The notes: generated by a model from the sequence alone, not told the origin. A DNA stretch of 64,000 nt from Eisenbergiella porci (GCF_009696275.1 NZ_VUMI01000024.1:1-64000), one strand, 5' to 3'; positions 7,976 to 17,504 are shown, numbered from the stretch's first letter. Made by a program: numbers and translations.

Positions 7976-10279
7976 GTGGGTGACAGTTTGGACAGAAACA
8001 GACAGAACGGCGACAGAAAAGAAGCGCAGAATACAAACAGATTTACAACAAAAATGCAAAAGAAGCTGGTAGTACTGTATTTCCTGGTATTACTGGCTTT
8101 TGCAGGATTAAGCGCCAGATTGGTCCTGATCAACCGGGACAACGGCGAGCAGTATAAAAAGCAGGTCCTTTCCCAGCAGCAGTATACCAGCCGGACAATT
8201 CCCTTCAAACGGGGGGAAATCCTGGATTCCAAGGGGACGAAGCTGGCAGTGAGCGAGAAGGTGTATAACCTGATTCTGGACTGTAAGCTGATGAATGAAA
8301 AAGAGGAATATGTGGAGGGCACCATAGCGGCGCTGGCCCAATGCTTTGATGTGGATGAATCGGAAATCCGTAAATACAGTTCGGATAATCCCACCTCCCA
8401 GTACCATATACTGAAGAAACAGCTGACCTATGATGAAATCGCGCCTTTCCAGGAGCTTGTAAACAATGAAGAGACGGGAAAGTATATCCAGGGCGTCTGG
8501 TTTGAAGAGGAGTACCGGCGGTTATATCCCAACAATACGCTGGCCAGTGACGTCATCGGCTTTACCACCAAGGACAATGTGGGAAATTACGGGCTGGAGG
8601 CATACTATAACGATATTCTCAGCGGGATAAACGGCAGGGAATACGGCTACATGAACGACGATTCCAACCTGGAGAGGACCACCAAGGCGGCGGTGGACGG
8701 CTATAACCTGGTTTCCACCCTGGATGCCAACATCCAGGGCATCGTGGAGCGCAAGCTGCAGGAATACAATGATACCTATAAGAATGCGGCCAGAGAAGGA
8801 AACGGCGCCTATAATACCGGCTGTATCATCATGGATGTAAATAACGGAAATGTACTGGCCATGGCCAGCTATCCTTTTTACAATCTGAATGAACCTAGAA
8901 ATACGGACATGCTGCTGGGGCAGAACGTAATCAATGAAAAAGCGGAGCTCCAGGAGACTGTAATTAATGAAGAAACACTTGCTTCCATGGATGAGGATAC
9001 CCTGTACCGCCAGCTGAACGCGCTGTGGAAGAATTACTGTATTTCCAGTACCTTTGAGCCCGGTTCCACAATGAAGCCCTTTACCGTGGCGGCCGGACTG
9101 GAAAGCGGCAAAATGACAGGAAACGAAACCTACCAGTGCAACGGCAGCCTGACAGTTGTTGAAGGCCAGAAGCCCATCAAATGCCACAGCTACCGGGTGG
9201 GAGGAGACGGCATTGTGAGTGTGGCCGGCGCGGTGGAGCGTTCCTGTAATGTGGCCCTGATGAAGATGGGGCAGACAATCGGCAAAACCACATTTTTGAA
9301 ATACATGCAGGATTTTAACTTCGGGCTGAAGACCAACATAGATTTGTACGGAGAAGCCAGGACGGCCTCCCTTGTATTTACGGAGGATTCCATGGGGCCC
9401 ATGGAGCTGGCAACGGCATCCTTCGGCCAGGGCTTCAACGTGACCATGATCCAGATGGCGGCCGGCTTCAGCTCCCTGATAAACGGAGGCTACTATTATG
9501 AGCCTCATATGGTAAGCAAGATCACCGCTTCGGACGGTTCGGTGGTACAGAATATTGAACCTCGTCTTTTAAAGCAGACCGTATCCGAATCAACCTCTGC
9601 CAAAATACGTGATTATTGCGTGGATGTTGTGATGGGGGAACACGGCACCGGCCATACGGCAAGACCGGCCGGCTACATCATCGGTGGAAAGACCGGCACG
9701 GCGGAGACACAGCCCAGAGGAAACAGGCAGTACGTGGTTTCCTTCATTGGCTTTGCGCCTGCGGATGACCCGCAGATCGCCATCTATGTGGTAGTGGACC
9801 GTCCCAATTCCGATAAACAGGACGATGCCAAGTATGCCACGAGAATTGTGCGCAGCATTTTAACAGAGGTTCTTCCTTATATGGATATTTTCATGACGGA
9901 GCCTCTTTCCGAGGCTGAGCAGAAGGAACTGGAAGAACAGCAGATCGCATATAAGCAGCAGCTGATGACCTCCGTGAGCGGAAATGATGTGAGCGGCAAC
10001 GATATCAGCGGCAATGATGCAGGAGGCGACGGCATGCCGGCGGCCGGGGAAAATGGAGAAGGCATCGGGGAAAATACGGGAGGAAACCAGGATAATCCGG
10101 ACAAGCCCAAGATAGATATTGATCCGGATACCGGATATGGAGTACTTCCTGATGGAACCAAGGTGGATCCCGTTACGGGAGAAGCCATTGATGAAGATAC
10201 ACCGCTGGATCTTCCGGAACCCAATCTGCCGCTTGACGGAACCCAGGGCGGAGAGGACGGAGGCGATTCTCCTTTTTAA
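7976..10279 (+). CDS. Class B penicillin-binding protein (septal D,D-transpeptidase, FtsI/PBP2-like)
   Basis: 767 aa. A short cytoplasmic N-terminus and one membrane anchor (about residues 23-45) precede a PBP dimerisation domain, then a transpeptidase domain. Active-site motifs are S364-T-M-K, S423-C-N and K572-T-G-T. The last about 110 residues are a low-complexity Gly/Asn/Asp/Pro tail with a repeated SGND motif; no PASTA domain is seen. The enzyme cross-links peptidoglycan during septation. The GTG at 7976 lacks a ribosome site; the in-frame TTG at 7988, preceded by GTGGGTGACAG, may be the true start. It lies directly after ftsL and before a second class B PBP gene. Confidence 0.92.
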   Translation: MGDSLDRNRQNGDRKEAQNTNRFTTKMQKKLVVLYFLVLLAFAGLSARLVLINRDNGEQYKKQVLSQQQYTSRTIPFKRGEILDSKGTKLAVSEKVYNLILDCKLMNEKEEYVEGTIAALAQCFDVDESEIRKYSSDNPTSQYHILKKQLTYDEIAPFQELVNNEETGKYIQGVWFEEEYRRLYPNNTLASDVIGFTTKDNVGNYGLEAYYNDILSGINGREYGYMNDDSNLERTTKAAVDGYNLVSTLDANIQGIVERKLQEYNDTYKNAAREGNGAYNTGCIIMDVNNGNVLAMASYPFYNLNEPRNTDMLLGQNVINEKAELQETVINEETLASMDEDTLYRQLNALWKNYCISSTFEPGSTMKPFTVAAGLESGKMTGNETYQCNGSLTVVEGQKPIKCHSYRVGGDGIVSVAGAVERSCNVALMKMGQTIGKTTFLKYMQDFNFGLKTNIDLYGEARTASLVFTEDSMGPMELATASFGQGFNVTMIQMAAGFSSLINGGYYYEPHMVSKITASDGSVVQNIEPRLLKQTVSESTSAKIRDYCVDVVMGEHGTGHTARPAGYIIGGKTGTAETQPRGNRQYVVSFIGFAPADDPQIAIYVVVDRPNSDKQDDAKYATRIVRSILTEVLPYMDIFMTEPLSEAEQKELEEQQIAYKQQLMTSVSGNDVSGNDISGNDAGGDGMPAAGENGEGIGENTGGNQDNPDKPKIDIDPDTGYGVLPDGTKVDPVTGEAIDEDTPLDLPEPNLPLDGTQGGEDGGDSPF

Positions 10280-10383
10280 GCCGGAGCCAGGGAAAATATC
10301 CGGGTGGGTATTGCGGAAATTTTCCTGAAAGTCGGGAGCCCGGCCGGGAACTCTTTTATACATAAGAAGAGCAAAATGGGAAT

Positions 10384-10433
10384 AACCTCATAAATCCGGT
10401 AATAGATTGTATCAATTACCGCTTTATGAGGTT
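10384..10433 (+). promoter_or_regulatory. Ribosome-site-sequestering hairpin before the second PBP gene
   Basis: AACCTCATAAA (10384-10394) pairs perfectly with TTTATGAGGTT (10423-10433), and inside it GGTAAT (10398-10403) pairs with ATTACC (10415-10420). The only Shine-Dalgarno-like sequence for the gene starting at 10439, GAGG at 10428-10431, is buried in the stem. Only four T residues follow, so a translational switch or a weak terminator are both possible. Confidence 0.7.
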
Positions 10434-10438
10434 TTCCA

Positions 10439-12193
10439 ATGGAAGAGAAAAACAAAACATTCCACAGAAAGAAAACAGTCTGGGCCTTTGTGCTCTGCCT
10501 GGCCGCCTTTCTGGGCCTGACCGGAAGGCTGGTCTATCTGATGGTATATCAGTCCTCCTACTATACACAGGCGGCCCAGGAGCTTCACCAGAGGGAAAGA
10601 AACATCAAGGCCAAGCGGGGGAGAATAATAGATGCCACAGGAACGGTGCTGGCGGATAACAGGACGGTATGTAATATTTCCGTTATCCACAACCAGATTA
10701 CGGATCCGGACAAAGTGGTGGAGGTGCTTTCCCGGGAGCTGGGGCTTGAAGAGGAATATGTCAGAAAGCGTGTGGAAAAATACACCGCCATAGAAAAAAT
10801 AAAAAGCAATGTGGACAAAGCGGTAGGGGATGTTATCCGTGATTACCAGCTGGACGGCGTCAAGGTGGATGAGGACTATAAGAGATATTATCCCTTTGAC
10901 AGCCTTGCTTCCAAGGTCCTGGGCTTTACGGGAGGCGACAACCAGGGAATTGTGGGGCTGGAGGTCAAGTATGACGAATATCTCCAGGGAGAACCGGGAA
11001 CGATCCTGACGGTGACCGACGCAAGAGGAGTGGAGGTTACGCAGGAGGGGGAAGACCGGGTGGAGCCTGTGAACGGCGACGACCTGCATATCAGCCTGGA
11101 TGTGAATATTGAGCAGTATGCCACGCAGCTGGCTTACCAGGCGCTGGCGGCCAAGGAGGCGGAAAGCGTTTCCATTCTGGTAATGAAGCCGGATAACGGC
11201 GAAATACTGGCCATGGTCAATGTGCCGGAATTCAATCTGAACGATCCCTTCACCCTGCCGGAGGGAACGGTGACGGAAGGGCTTTCGGAGGAGGAAAAAC
11301 AGAATCTGCTGAACCGGATGTGGAGGAACGGCTGTATCAACGATACCTATGAGCCGGGATCCATTTTCAAGATAATCACTGCGGCCGCCGGACTGGAGGA
11401 GGGCGTGGTGACCATGGAGGATAATTTCAGCTGCCCCGGTTATATTATGGTGGAGGATCGCAGGATCCGGTGCCATAAAACCTCAGGTCACGGGGCGGAA
11501 AACTTTGTCCAGGCTACCATGAACTCCTGCAACCCCGTATTCGTTACGGTGGGGCTGAGGCTGGGAGCGGACAATTACTACAGATATTTTAACCAGTTCG
11601 GGCTTCTTACCAAAACAAATGTGGATTTGCCGGGGGAGGCCGGGACTATCATGCACAAGCCTGAAAACATCGGTCTGGTGGAGCTGGCGACCATATCCTT
11701 TGGCCAGTCCTTCCAGATAACGCCCATTCAGCTGGCAACCACGGTTTCCTCGCTGATTAACGGCGGCAACCGCATTACGCCCCATTTCGGCGTAAGGACG
11801 GTGGATGAAGCGGGCAATGTGACGAATACCTTCGAATATCCCGTCACCACGGGAATCGTATCGGAGGATACCTGCGAAAAACTGCGTTATATGCTGGAAC
11901 AGGTAGTGGAAAACGGAGGTGGTAAGAACGGATATGTGGAAGGCTACAGGGTGGGAGGCAAGACGGCGACGAGCCAGACCCTGCCCAGAGGTACGGGACG
12001 CTATATTGCCTCGTTCCTGGGATTTGCCCCGGCCGATGATCCGAAGGTGCTTGCCATGGCCATTATTACCAACCCTCAGGGGGTATACTATGGAGGACAG
12101 GTGTCCGCGCCGATTGTCCGCCAGCTCTTTGAGAACATCCTTCCTTACCTGGAAAAAATGGACTACAGCATAGATGGGCAGCAGGCAAATTGA
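10439..12193 (+). CDS. Class B penicillin-binding protein, SpoVD/FtsI-like, with a K-T-A third motif
   Basis: 584 aa. One N-terminal membrane segment (about residues 13-35), a PBP dimerisation domain, and a transpeptidase domain with S308-I-F-K and S363-C-N. The third motif is K508-T-A-T where the family normally has K-T-G-T. The length is close to FtsI/SpoVD without a PASTA domain. It follows another class B PBP in the dcw cluster, an arrangement like pbpB-spoVD of Bacillus, so one may serve vegetative septation and the other the spore cortex. That split is inference. Translation is probably controlled by the hairpin 10384-10433 that hides its ribosome site. Confidence 0.9.
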   Translation: MEEKNKTFHRKKTVWAFVLCLAAFLGLTGRLVYLMVYQSSYYTQAAQELHQRERNIKAKRGRIIDATGTVLADNRTVCNISVIHNQITDPDKVVEVLSRELGLEEEYVRKRVEKYTAIEKIKSNVDKAVGDVIRDYQLDGVKVDEDYKRYYPFDSLASKVLGFTGGDNQGIVGLEVKYDEYLQGEPGTILTVTDARGVEVTQEGEDRVEPVNGDDLHISLDVNIEQYATQLAYQALAAKEAESVSILVMKPDNGEILAMVNVPEFNLNDPFTLPEGTVTEGLSEEEKQNLLNRMWRNGCINDTYEPGSIFKIITAAAGLEEGVVTMEDNFSCPGYIMVEDRRIRCHKTSGHGAENFVQATMNSCNPVFVTVGLRLGADNYYRYFNQFGLLTKTNVDLPGEAGTIMHKPENIGLVELATISFGQSFQITPIQLATTVSSLINGGNRITPHFGVRTVDEAGNVTNTFEYPVTTGIVSEDTCEKLRYMLEQVVENGGGKNGYVEGYRVGGKTATSQTLPRGTGRYIASFLGFAPADDPKVLAMAIITNPQGVYYGGQVSAPIVRQLFENILPYLEKMDYSIDGQQAN

Positions 12194-12230
12194 AAGGAAA
12201 GGCTGACTGATCAGTCACGGGAAAGGTCAA

Positions 12231-13187
12231 ATGAGTTTATCCGTTTGTCTTCCGGTTCTCATCTCGTTTCTTGTAAGCGTGTTTCTGGGGCCGGTAATCA
12301 TACCTTTTCTAAAGAGACTTAAGGCTGGGCAGACCGTCAGAGATGAAGGGCCCAAAAGCCATTTGAAAAAGAACGGAACGCCGACGATGGGAGGAATCCT
12401 GATATTGTCGGCCATGATAGTAACCTCCCTTTTTTATATGGAGGATTATCCGGAAATCAAGCCCATTCTCCTGATGACTCTGGGGTTTGGGCTGATCGGG
12501 TTCCTGGATGATTACATAAAGGTAATCCTGAAGCGTTCCATGGGGCTTACCCCAATACAAAAGATGGCGGGGCAGCTGGTAGTGACAGGCCTTTTTGCCT
12601 TTTACCTGTTAAAATGCACGGACATCAGCCTGGCGGCGAAGATTCCCTTTATGCCGGGGAAAGAGCTGGATTTGGGCTGGCTGAATATCCCCCTTTTATT
12701 TTTTATCGTCATTGGAACGGTGAACGGCGCCAATTTCACCGACGGCCTGGACGGCCTGGCAGCCAGTGTCACGGTGCTGGCGGCAAGCTTCCTTTCGGCG
12801 GCGGCCATAGGTACGGGGACGAGAATCGAACCTGTCACCTGCGCTGTTGCGGGCGCGCTGCTGGGATTTCTGCTGTTTAATGTGTATCCTGCCAGCGTTT
12901 TCATGGGGGATACCGGATCCCTGGCGCTGGGGGGCTTTGTGGCGGCGGCCGCCTATATGATGCAGCTTCAGCTGTTTATACCGATTATCGGGTTTATTTA
13001 TCTTATCGAGGTGGTTTCCGTAATCCTCCAGGTGCTTTTTTTTAAGCTGACGGGGGGGCGGCGGCTCTTCCGGATGGCGCCCCTGCATCATCATTTTGAG
13101 CTGGGGGGCTGGTCGGAAACAAGGATTGTTGCGTTTTTTTCTGTCGTTACGGCTATCCTTTGCCTGGTGGCGCTGTTGGCCATGTAA
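12231..13187 (+). CDS. mraY: Phospho-N-acetylmuramoyl-pentapeptide transferase MraY
   Basis: 318 aa polytopic membrane enzyme (about ten helices). It moves phospho-MurNAc-pentapeptide from UDP to undecaprenyl phosphate and so makes lipid I. Family motifs: GPKSHLKKNGTPTMGGIL near residues 38-56, FLDDYIK with the Asp pair near 90, NGANFTDGLDGLA near 163, FMGDTGSLALGG near 223, and FRMAPLHHHFE near 281. It follows the PBP genes and precedes murD; murF, which usually lies before mraY, is missing. The ATG follows GGGAAAGG. Confidence 0.97.
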   Translation: MSLSVCLPVLISFLVSVFLGPVIIPFLKRLKAGQTVRDEGPKSHLKKNGTPTMGGILILSAMIVTSLFYMEDYPEIKPILLMTLGFGLIGFLDDYIKVILKRSMGLTPIQKMAGQLVVTGLFAFYLLKCTDISLAAKIPFMPGKELDLGWLNIPLLFFIVIGTVNGANFTDGLDGLAASVTVLAASFLSAAAIGTGTRIEPVTCAVAGALLGFLLFNVYPASVFMGDTGSLALGGFVAAAAYMMQLQLFIPIIGFIYLIEVVSVILQVLFFKLTGGRRLFRMAPLHHHFELGGWSETRIVAFFSVVTAILCLVALLAM

Positions 13188-13198
13188 AAAAGGCGGGA

Positions 13199-13239
13199 AG
13201 AAGTTCAAAGGCAGCAAAAGACGCTGCCTTTGAACTTCT
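13199..13239 (+). other. Perfect 17-bp stem-loop after mraY
   Basis: A 17-bp stem without mismatch (13199-13215 with 13223-13239) and a 7-nt loop starts 12 nt after the mraY stop. There is no U-tract, so it is more likely a 3'-end or processing structure than an intrinsic terminator. The rest of the gap to murD (13240-13454) is extremely purine-rich with long G runs and shows no credible ORF. Confidence 0.6.
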
Positions 13240-13454
13240 ATGTCCCTCCTGGAAGATGGCGGGGGCCATTCTTCCGGGACTTGGAGTGCGGGAGAAAGGG
13301 CGAGAGAAAAGGGGGGGAAAACGGCTGGAAAAGAGTAAAGTATGTTTGGAGAGTGGGGGTATGGGGGATATATTGTTAGTTTGATAGTGTATGGGTTTGG
13401 GATGGAGTATGAATTTTGACTTGGGTCTGCTGCGGCGGGCGGATGGGAGTGGAG

Positions 13455-14816
13455 ATGAATATAGAAGGAAAAAAGGTTTTGATTGTAGGGACGGGAAAGA
13501 GCGGGATTGCGGCGGCGGCGTTGCTTTCTCAGGTGGGGGCGGTGCCTGTCCTTTTTGATGAAAATGAGGGTACGGATAAGAGGGAAGTGGAGAAGAAGCT
13601 GCCGGAGGGGGTGCGGGCGGAGGTTATTACGTGTAGGCTTCCGGAGCAGGCTGCGGATGAGGCGCAGCTTCTGGTGCTCAGCCCCGGTGTTCCGGTGGAT
13701 ACGCCTTTTGTGGAGAAGTTCAGGGACAAGGGTGTGCGTGTTTGGGGTGAGGTGGAGCTGGGCTATGCTTTTTCTAAGGGTAAGGTGATAGCGATTACCG
13801 GAACCAATGGCAAGACCACGACCACGGCTCTTACGGGAAAGATTATGAGTGATTATTATTCCTCCGTTTTTGTGGTGGGGAATATCGGCACGCCTTATAC
13901 GCTGGAAGCTCTGCATACCCGGGAGGACAGCGTGACGGTGGCGGAAATCAGCAGCTTCCAGCTGGAAACTACGGAGAATTTCCACCCGGCGGTGACAGCC
14001 ATCCTGAATATTACGCCGGATCATCTGAATCGGCATCATACCATGGAAAATTATGTGGCGGTGAAGGAATCCATTACCAAAAATCAGACGGGGAAAGATA
14101 TCTGTGTGCTGAACTATGAGGATCCTTATACCAGGGATTTCGGGGAGCGGTGCCCGGCGTCGGTGGTCTGGTTTTCTTCAGCCAGGAGGCTAGAAGAGGG
14201 GTATTATCTGGACGGAGAGGATATCTGCCGCAGCGTGGACGGAGCGGAGGAACGGCTCATGCATATCCACGATATGCAGCTTCTCGGAATCCATAATGTG
14301 GAAAATGTCATGGCGGCAATTGCCATGTCTTCGTCATACGGCGTGCCTATGGAGCATATACTGAATACAGTGAAGCATTTCAAGGCGGTAGAGCACCGGA
14401 TTGAATATGTGGCAACCAAAAAAGGGGTCGCCTATTACAACGATTCCAAAGGAACCAACCCGGACGCGGCTATCCAGGGAATCCGCGCCATGAACCGGCC
14501 GACCATACTGATTGGAGGCGGCTATGATAAACAGAGCGAATATGATGAATGGATCGAGGCCTTTGACGGAAAGGTCAGGCTGCTTGTCCTGATCGGACAG
14601 ACAAAGGAAAAAATAGCGGAGTGTGCCAGAAAACATGGTTTCAACAATATTGTTTTCGCAGATACATTCGAGGAATGTATGGATATCTGTGTGAAAAATG
14701 CAGTTTCCGGAGACGCAGTACTGCTTTCACCCGCCTGCGCCAGCTGGGGAATGTTCCCCAACTATGAGGTGAGGGGAGATATGTTCAAGGAATATGTGAA
14801 TCAATTGAAGGAGTGA
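13455..14816 (+). CDS. murD: UDP-N-acetylmuramoyl-L-alanine--D-glutamate ligase MurD
   Basis: 453 aa from the ATG at 13455, chosen because GGGAG ends 5 nt upstream and the product begins MNIEGKKVLIVGTGKSG. In-frame TTG (13416) and ATG (13443) starts would add unlikely residues. The N-terminal Rossmann-like domain holds GTGKSG; the central ATPase domain has ITGTNGKTTTTAL (about residues 113-125) and ISSFQLETT; the C-terminal domain has NDSKGTNPDA and the LLSPACASW motif. It adds D-Glu to UDP-MurNAc-L-Ala. The first about 130 codons use unusually many GGG, GTG and AGG codons compared with the rest. ftsW starts 5 bp after its stop. Confidence 0.96.
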   Translation: MNIEGKKVLIVGTGKSGIAAAALLSQVGAVPVLFDENEGTDKREVEKKLPEGVRAEVITCRLPEQAADEAQLLVLSPGVPVDTPFVEKFRDKGVRVWGEVELGYAFSKGKVIAITGTNGKTTTTALTGKIMSDYYSSVFVVGNIGTPYTLEALHTREDSVTVAEISSFQLETTENFHPAVTAILNITPDHLNRHHTMENYVAVKESITKNQTGKDICVLNYEDPYTRDFGERCPASVVWFSSARRLEEGYYLDGEDICRSVDGAEERLMHIHDMQLLGIHNVENVMAAIAMSSSYGVPMEHILNTVKHFKAVEHRIEYVATKKGVAYYNDSKGTNPDAAIQGIRAMNRPTILIGGGYDKQSEYDEWIEAFDGKVRLLVLIGQTKEKIAECARKHGFNNIVFADTFEECMDICVKNAVSGDAVLLSPACASWGMFPNYEVRGDMFKEYVNQLKE

Positions 14817-14820
14817 TTGC

Positions 14821-15975
14821 GTGGCATCCAGAAGAAACAAAAAGCAAGCTGAATATTTTTTTGATTATACCCTGCTGTTTATCGTATTGTTCCTGCTGGG
14901 CTTCGGAATGATCATGGTTTATTCCACCAGCTCCTACGAGGCGTCCCTTTCGGCCAGCCTGAAATATGATGAAGCCTATTATCTCAAGCATCAGGCGCTG
15001 GCTGCCGTGATGGGGCTGGTGGCAATGATTGTTGTGGCAAACATTCCTTATCACTTCTGGGAAAGGTTTGCGGTGCTGGGATATTTTTTATCGGCCATCC
15101 TCATAGCGCTGGTCCTAACGCCCCTGGGCATTGAGGCCAATGGCGCCAGGCGTTGGCTGAATCTGGGACTTTCCGTACAGCCTGCGGAAATCGCAAAGCT
15201 GTGTATGATCCTTTTTTTAGCCAGCTTCATCTGTAAGATGGGAAAAGGGATCCGGACCGGAAGGGGCTTCTGGCTGGTGCTGATGATTCCCGTGCCCATC
15301 TGTCTGATGGTCTGGAAAATTACCAATAACATGAGTTCCGCAATTATTATTTTCGGTATTGCGCTGCTGATGCTTTTTGTGGCAAGCCCGGACTACAAAC
15401 GGTTTGTGCTGATGGGAGCCGCAGGCGTGGCGGCGGTGGCGGCGCTGGTATTCGCCATTATCCAGATGGAACACAGCGATCTGGGCTTCCGCGGGGGCCG
15501 TATCCTGGCCTGGCTGAACCCGGAAGCTTATGCTTCCGGTACCGGCTTCCAGACGCTGCAGGCGCTGTATGCCATTGGCTCAGGCGGCATTTTCGGCAAG
15601 GGGCTGGGGCAGAGCATGCAGAAGCTGGGCTTCCTTCCCGAAGCGCAGAACGACATGATTTTTTCCATTATCTGTGAAGAACTGGGGCTGTTCGGCGGTA
15701 TAGCGGTTATTCTGCTTTTTGTGCTGCTCATCTGGCGTTTCATGGTAATTGCCAATAATGCCTCGGATCTGTTCGGCGCGCTTTTGGTGGTTGGCGTGAT
15801 GGGGCATATTGCCATTCAGGTGATCCTGAATATCGCCGTAGTAACCAATACCATTCCCAACACCGGTATTTCCCTGCCGTTTATCAGCTACGGAGGTTCC
15901 TCGGTCATGTTCCTGCTCATTGAAATCGGACTTGTCCTCAGCGTGGCCAAGGGCATTAAGCTGAAAAATGTGTAG
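14821..15975 (+). CDS. ftsW: SEDS-family glycosyltransferase FtsW/SpoVE
   Basis: 384 aa from a GTG preceded by AAGGAGTGA. About ten membrane helices. Conserved SEDS features: YSTSSYEA near residues 41-48, LGIEANGARRWLNLG near 102-116 followed by QPAEIAKL, the GGIFGKGLGQSMQKLGFLPE loop near 256, and PFISYGGSS near 356. SEDS proteins polymerise lipid II into glycan strands with a partner class B PBP. In clostridia the protein in this position is called FtsW or SpoVE; the two cannot be told apart from sequence alone. It probably works with one of the two PBPs encoded upstream. Confidence 0.94.
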   Translation: MASRRNKKQAEYFFDYTLLFIVLFLLGFGMIMVYSTSSYEASLSASLKYDEAYYLKHQALAAVMGLVAMIVVANIPYHFWERFAVLGYFLSAILIALVLTPLGIEANGARRWLNLGLSVQPAEIAKLCMILFLASFICKMGKGIRTGRGFWLVLMIPVPICLMVWKITNNMSSAIIIFGIALLMLFVASPDYKRFVLMGAAGVAAVAALVFAIIQMEHSDLGFRGGRILAWLNPEAYASGTGFQTLQALYAIGSGGIFGKGLGQSMQKLGFLPEAQNDMIFSIICEELGLFGGIAVILLFVLLIWRFMVIANNASDLFGALLVVGVMGHIAIQVILNIAVVTNTIPNTGISLPFISYGGSSVMFLLIEIGLVLSVAKGIKLKNV

Positions 15976-16151
15976 GAAGATACAAAGGCCGTTACAGGGC
16001 GGCCCCAAACCGCTGCCAGGAGGGCCGCAAAGCCATAGACAGTAACATTTATGTTACCTTCCGCATAGGATAGAATAGTTCTGTTTAGGTAATTTTTCAG
16101 TCAGGCCGGCGCACATGCTGCGCTGACCGTAAGAAAGTGATCCAGGAGTGC

Positions 16152-16189
16152 CAAAATTCACCGCCAAAGGCGATTTGGGATGAATTTTG
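16152..16189 (+). other. Compound stem-loop upstream of murA
   Basis: CAAAATTCA (16152-16160) pairs with TGAATTTTG (16181-16189) around an inner CGCC-AAA-GGCG hairpin. A separate dyad GTAACAT-TT-ATGTTAC lies at 16042-16057. The 275-bp gap between ftsW and murA otherwise shows no ORF; the dyad could be an operator, but no partner is known. Confidence 0.45.
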
Positions 16190-16250
16190 ACAGAAACTGT
16201 GAAGGCACTGAACAATTATCTGTTCTGAAAAAATCCGGGAAGGTGGACAT

Positions 16251-17504
16251 TTGAAGTCTATTTATATCAGCGGAAACGCGCCCTTGTACGGCGAAGTTAC
16301 AATCCAGGGTTCCAAAAATGCGGCGCTGCCGATCATGGCAGCGGCTCTTTTGATTCCTGGGATCAGTGTACTGAAGAACTGTCCCCGCATAGCGGATGTG
16401 GAATATATGTGCCGGCTGCTTCAAAGCATCGGCTGTTTTGTGGAACGGGATAAAAATGAGGTACGCATCGATGCATCGACAGTCAGCAGGAGCCGGCTGC
16501 CGGAGGAGTATGTAACGATGATGCGCTCGTCCGTCATGCTGATGGGGCCCATGCTGGGAAGAACCGGTGAGGTATCCCTGCATTATCCGGGAGGCTGTGT
16601 CATAGGAGACAGGCCGATTGATATCCATTTAAAGGCATTAAGAAGTCTGGGCACCTGTTACAGTGACAGTGATCAGGAACTGGAGGCCTGGACGGCAGGC
16701 CTTAGGGGAACGGATATTTTACTGGAGTTTCCCAGTGTGGGCGCCACGGAAAACGCCGTTATGGCGGCGGTGGCGGCGGAGGGCGTGACCAGGATACGAA
16801 GGTGTGCCATGGAGCCGGAAATCGGCAGCCTGTGTGCATTCCTGCGGTGTGCGGGCGCAGATATCCGGGGCGAGCAGACGGGCTGTATTACGGTAAGGGG
16901 CGGCAGAGAGCTGCATCCCTGCTGCTTTGAAATCCCTTCCGACAGGATTGTGGCGGGAACCTATCTGTGTGCCTGTATGGCTGCGGGCGGTGAGATTTTT
17001 ATGAAAAATGCCCCGGAAGGCCAGCTGAATGCCATGGAGGATGTGGCCATACGTATGGGCTGCCGCCTGCGCAGAGGGGACGAAGGGCTGTGGGTACAGC
17101 GAAGGGGAATCCTTTTTTCACCGGGTTACGTGGAAACGGGCAGCTATCCCGGTTTTCCCACGGATCTCCAGTCGCCTCTGCTGGTGGCTATGGCACTGGC
17201 AGACGGGGAAAGCAGACTGAAGGAAACAATTTTTAATGACCGTTTCGTGGTAGTGGCGGAGCTGAACCGTATGGGCACGGAAATTGACGTACAGGATAAC
17301 AAGCTGGCCTGTATCCCAGGCGGGCGGAGGCTCACCGGCAGACAGGTGACCGCCAGCGAGCTGCGTGGCGGGGCTGCGCTTGTGGTCGCCGGGCTGTGTG
17401 CGGAGGGACTTACCGCAGTGGGAAACAGGTATTTTATTGACCGCGGCTATGAGGATATCTGCCGGGATTTAAGACAGCTGGGAGCGGATATCGACAGCTG
17501 GTAA
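16251..17504 (+). CDS. murA: UDP-N-acetylglucosamine 1-carboxyvinyltransferase MurA
   Basis: 417 aa from a TTG preceded by GGGAAGGTGG. It transfers enolpyruvate from PEP to UDP-GlcNAc, the first committed step of peptidoglycan synthesis. The substrate-binding GSKNAALPIMAAALL is near residues 20-34. The PEP-reactive cysteine is C116 in PGGCVIGDRPIDIHLKAL, so the enzyme would be fosfomycin-sensitive in principle. The catalytic Asp is in FPTDLQSPLL. It occupies the place where murG normally lies in this cluster. A second MurA elsewhere in the genome is common in Firmicutes; which of the two this is cannot be said. Confidence 0.95.
   Translation: MKSIYISGNAPLYGEVTIQGSKNAALPIMAAALLIPGISVLKNCPRIADVEYMCRLLQSIGCFVERDKNEVRIDASTVSRSRLPEEYVTMMRSSVMLMGPMLGRTGEVSLHYPGGCVIGDRPIDIHLKALRSLGTCYSDSDQELEAWTAGLRGTDILLEFPSVGATENAVMAAVAAEGVTRIRRCAMEPEIGSLCAFLRCAGADIRGEQTGCITVRGGRELHPCCFEIPSDRIVAGTYLCACMAAGGEIFMKNAPEGQLNAMEDVAIRMGCRLRRGDEGLWVQRRGILFSPGYVETGSYPGFPTDLQSPLLVAMALADGESRLKETIFNDRFVVVAELNRMGTEIDVQDNKLACIPGGRRLTGRQVTASELRGGAALVVAGLCAEGLTAVGNRYFIDRGYEDICRDLRQLGADIDSW

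Noticed and set aside
12696-14039. 447-codon minus-strand ORF across mraY and murD
   Set aside because: Runs opposite two certain genes and an intergenic purine tract; Pro/His/Arg-rich nonsense sequence.
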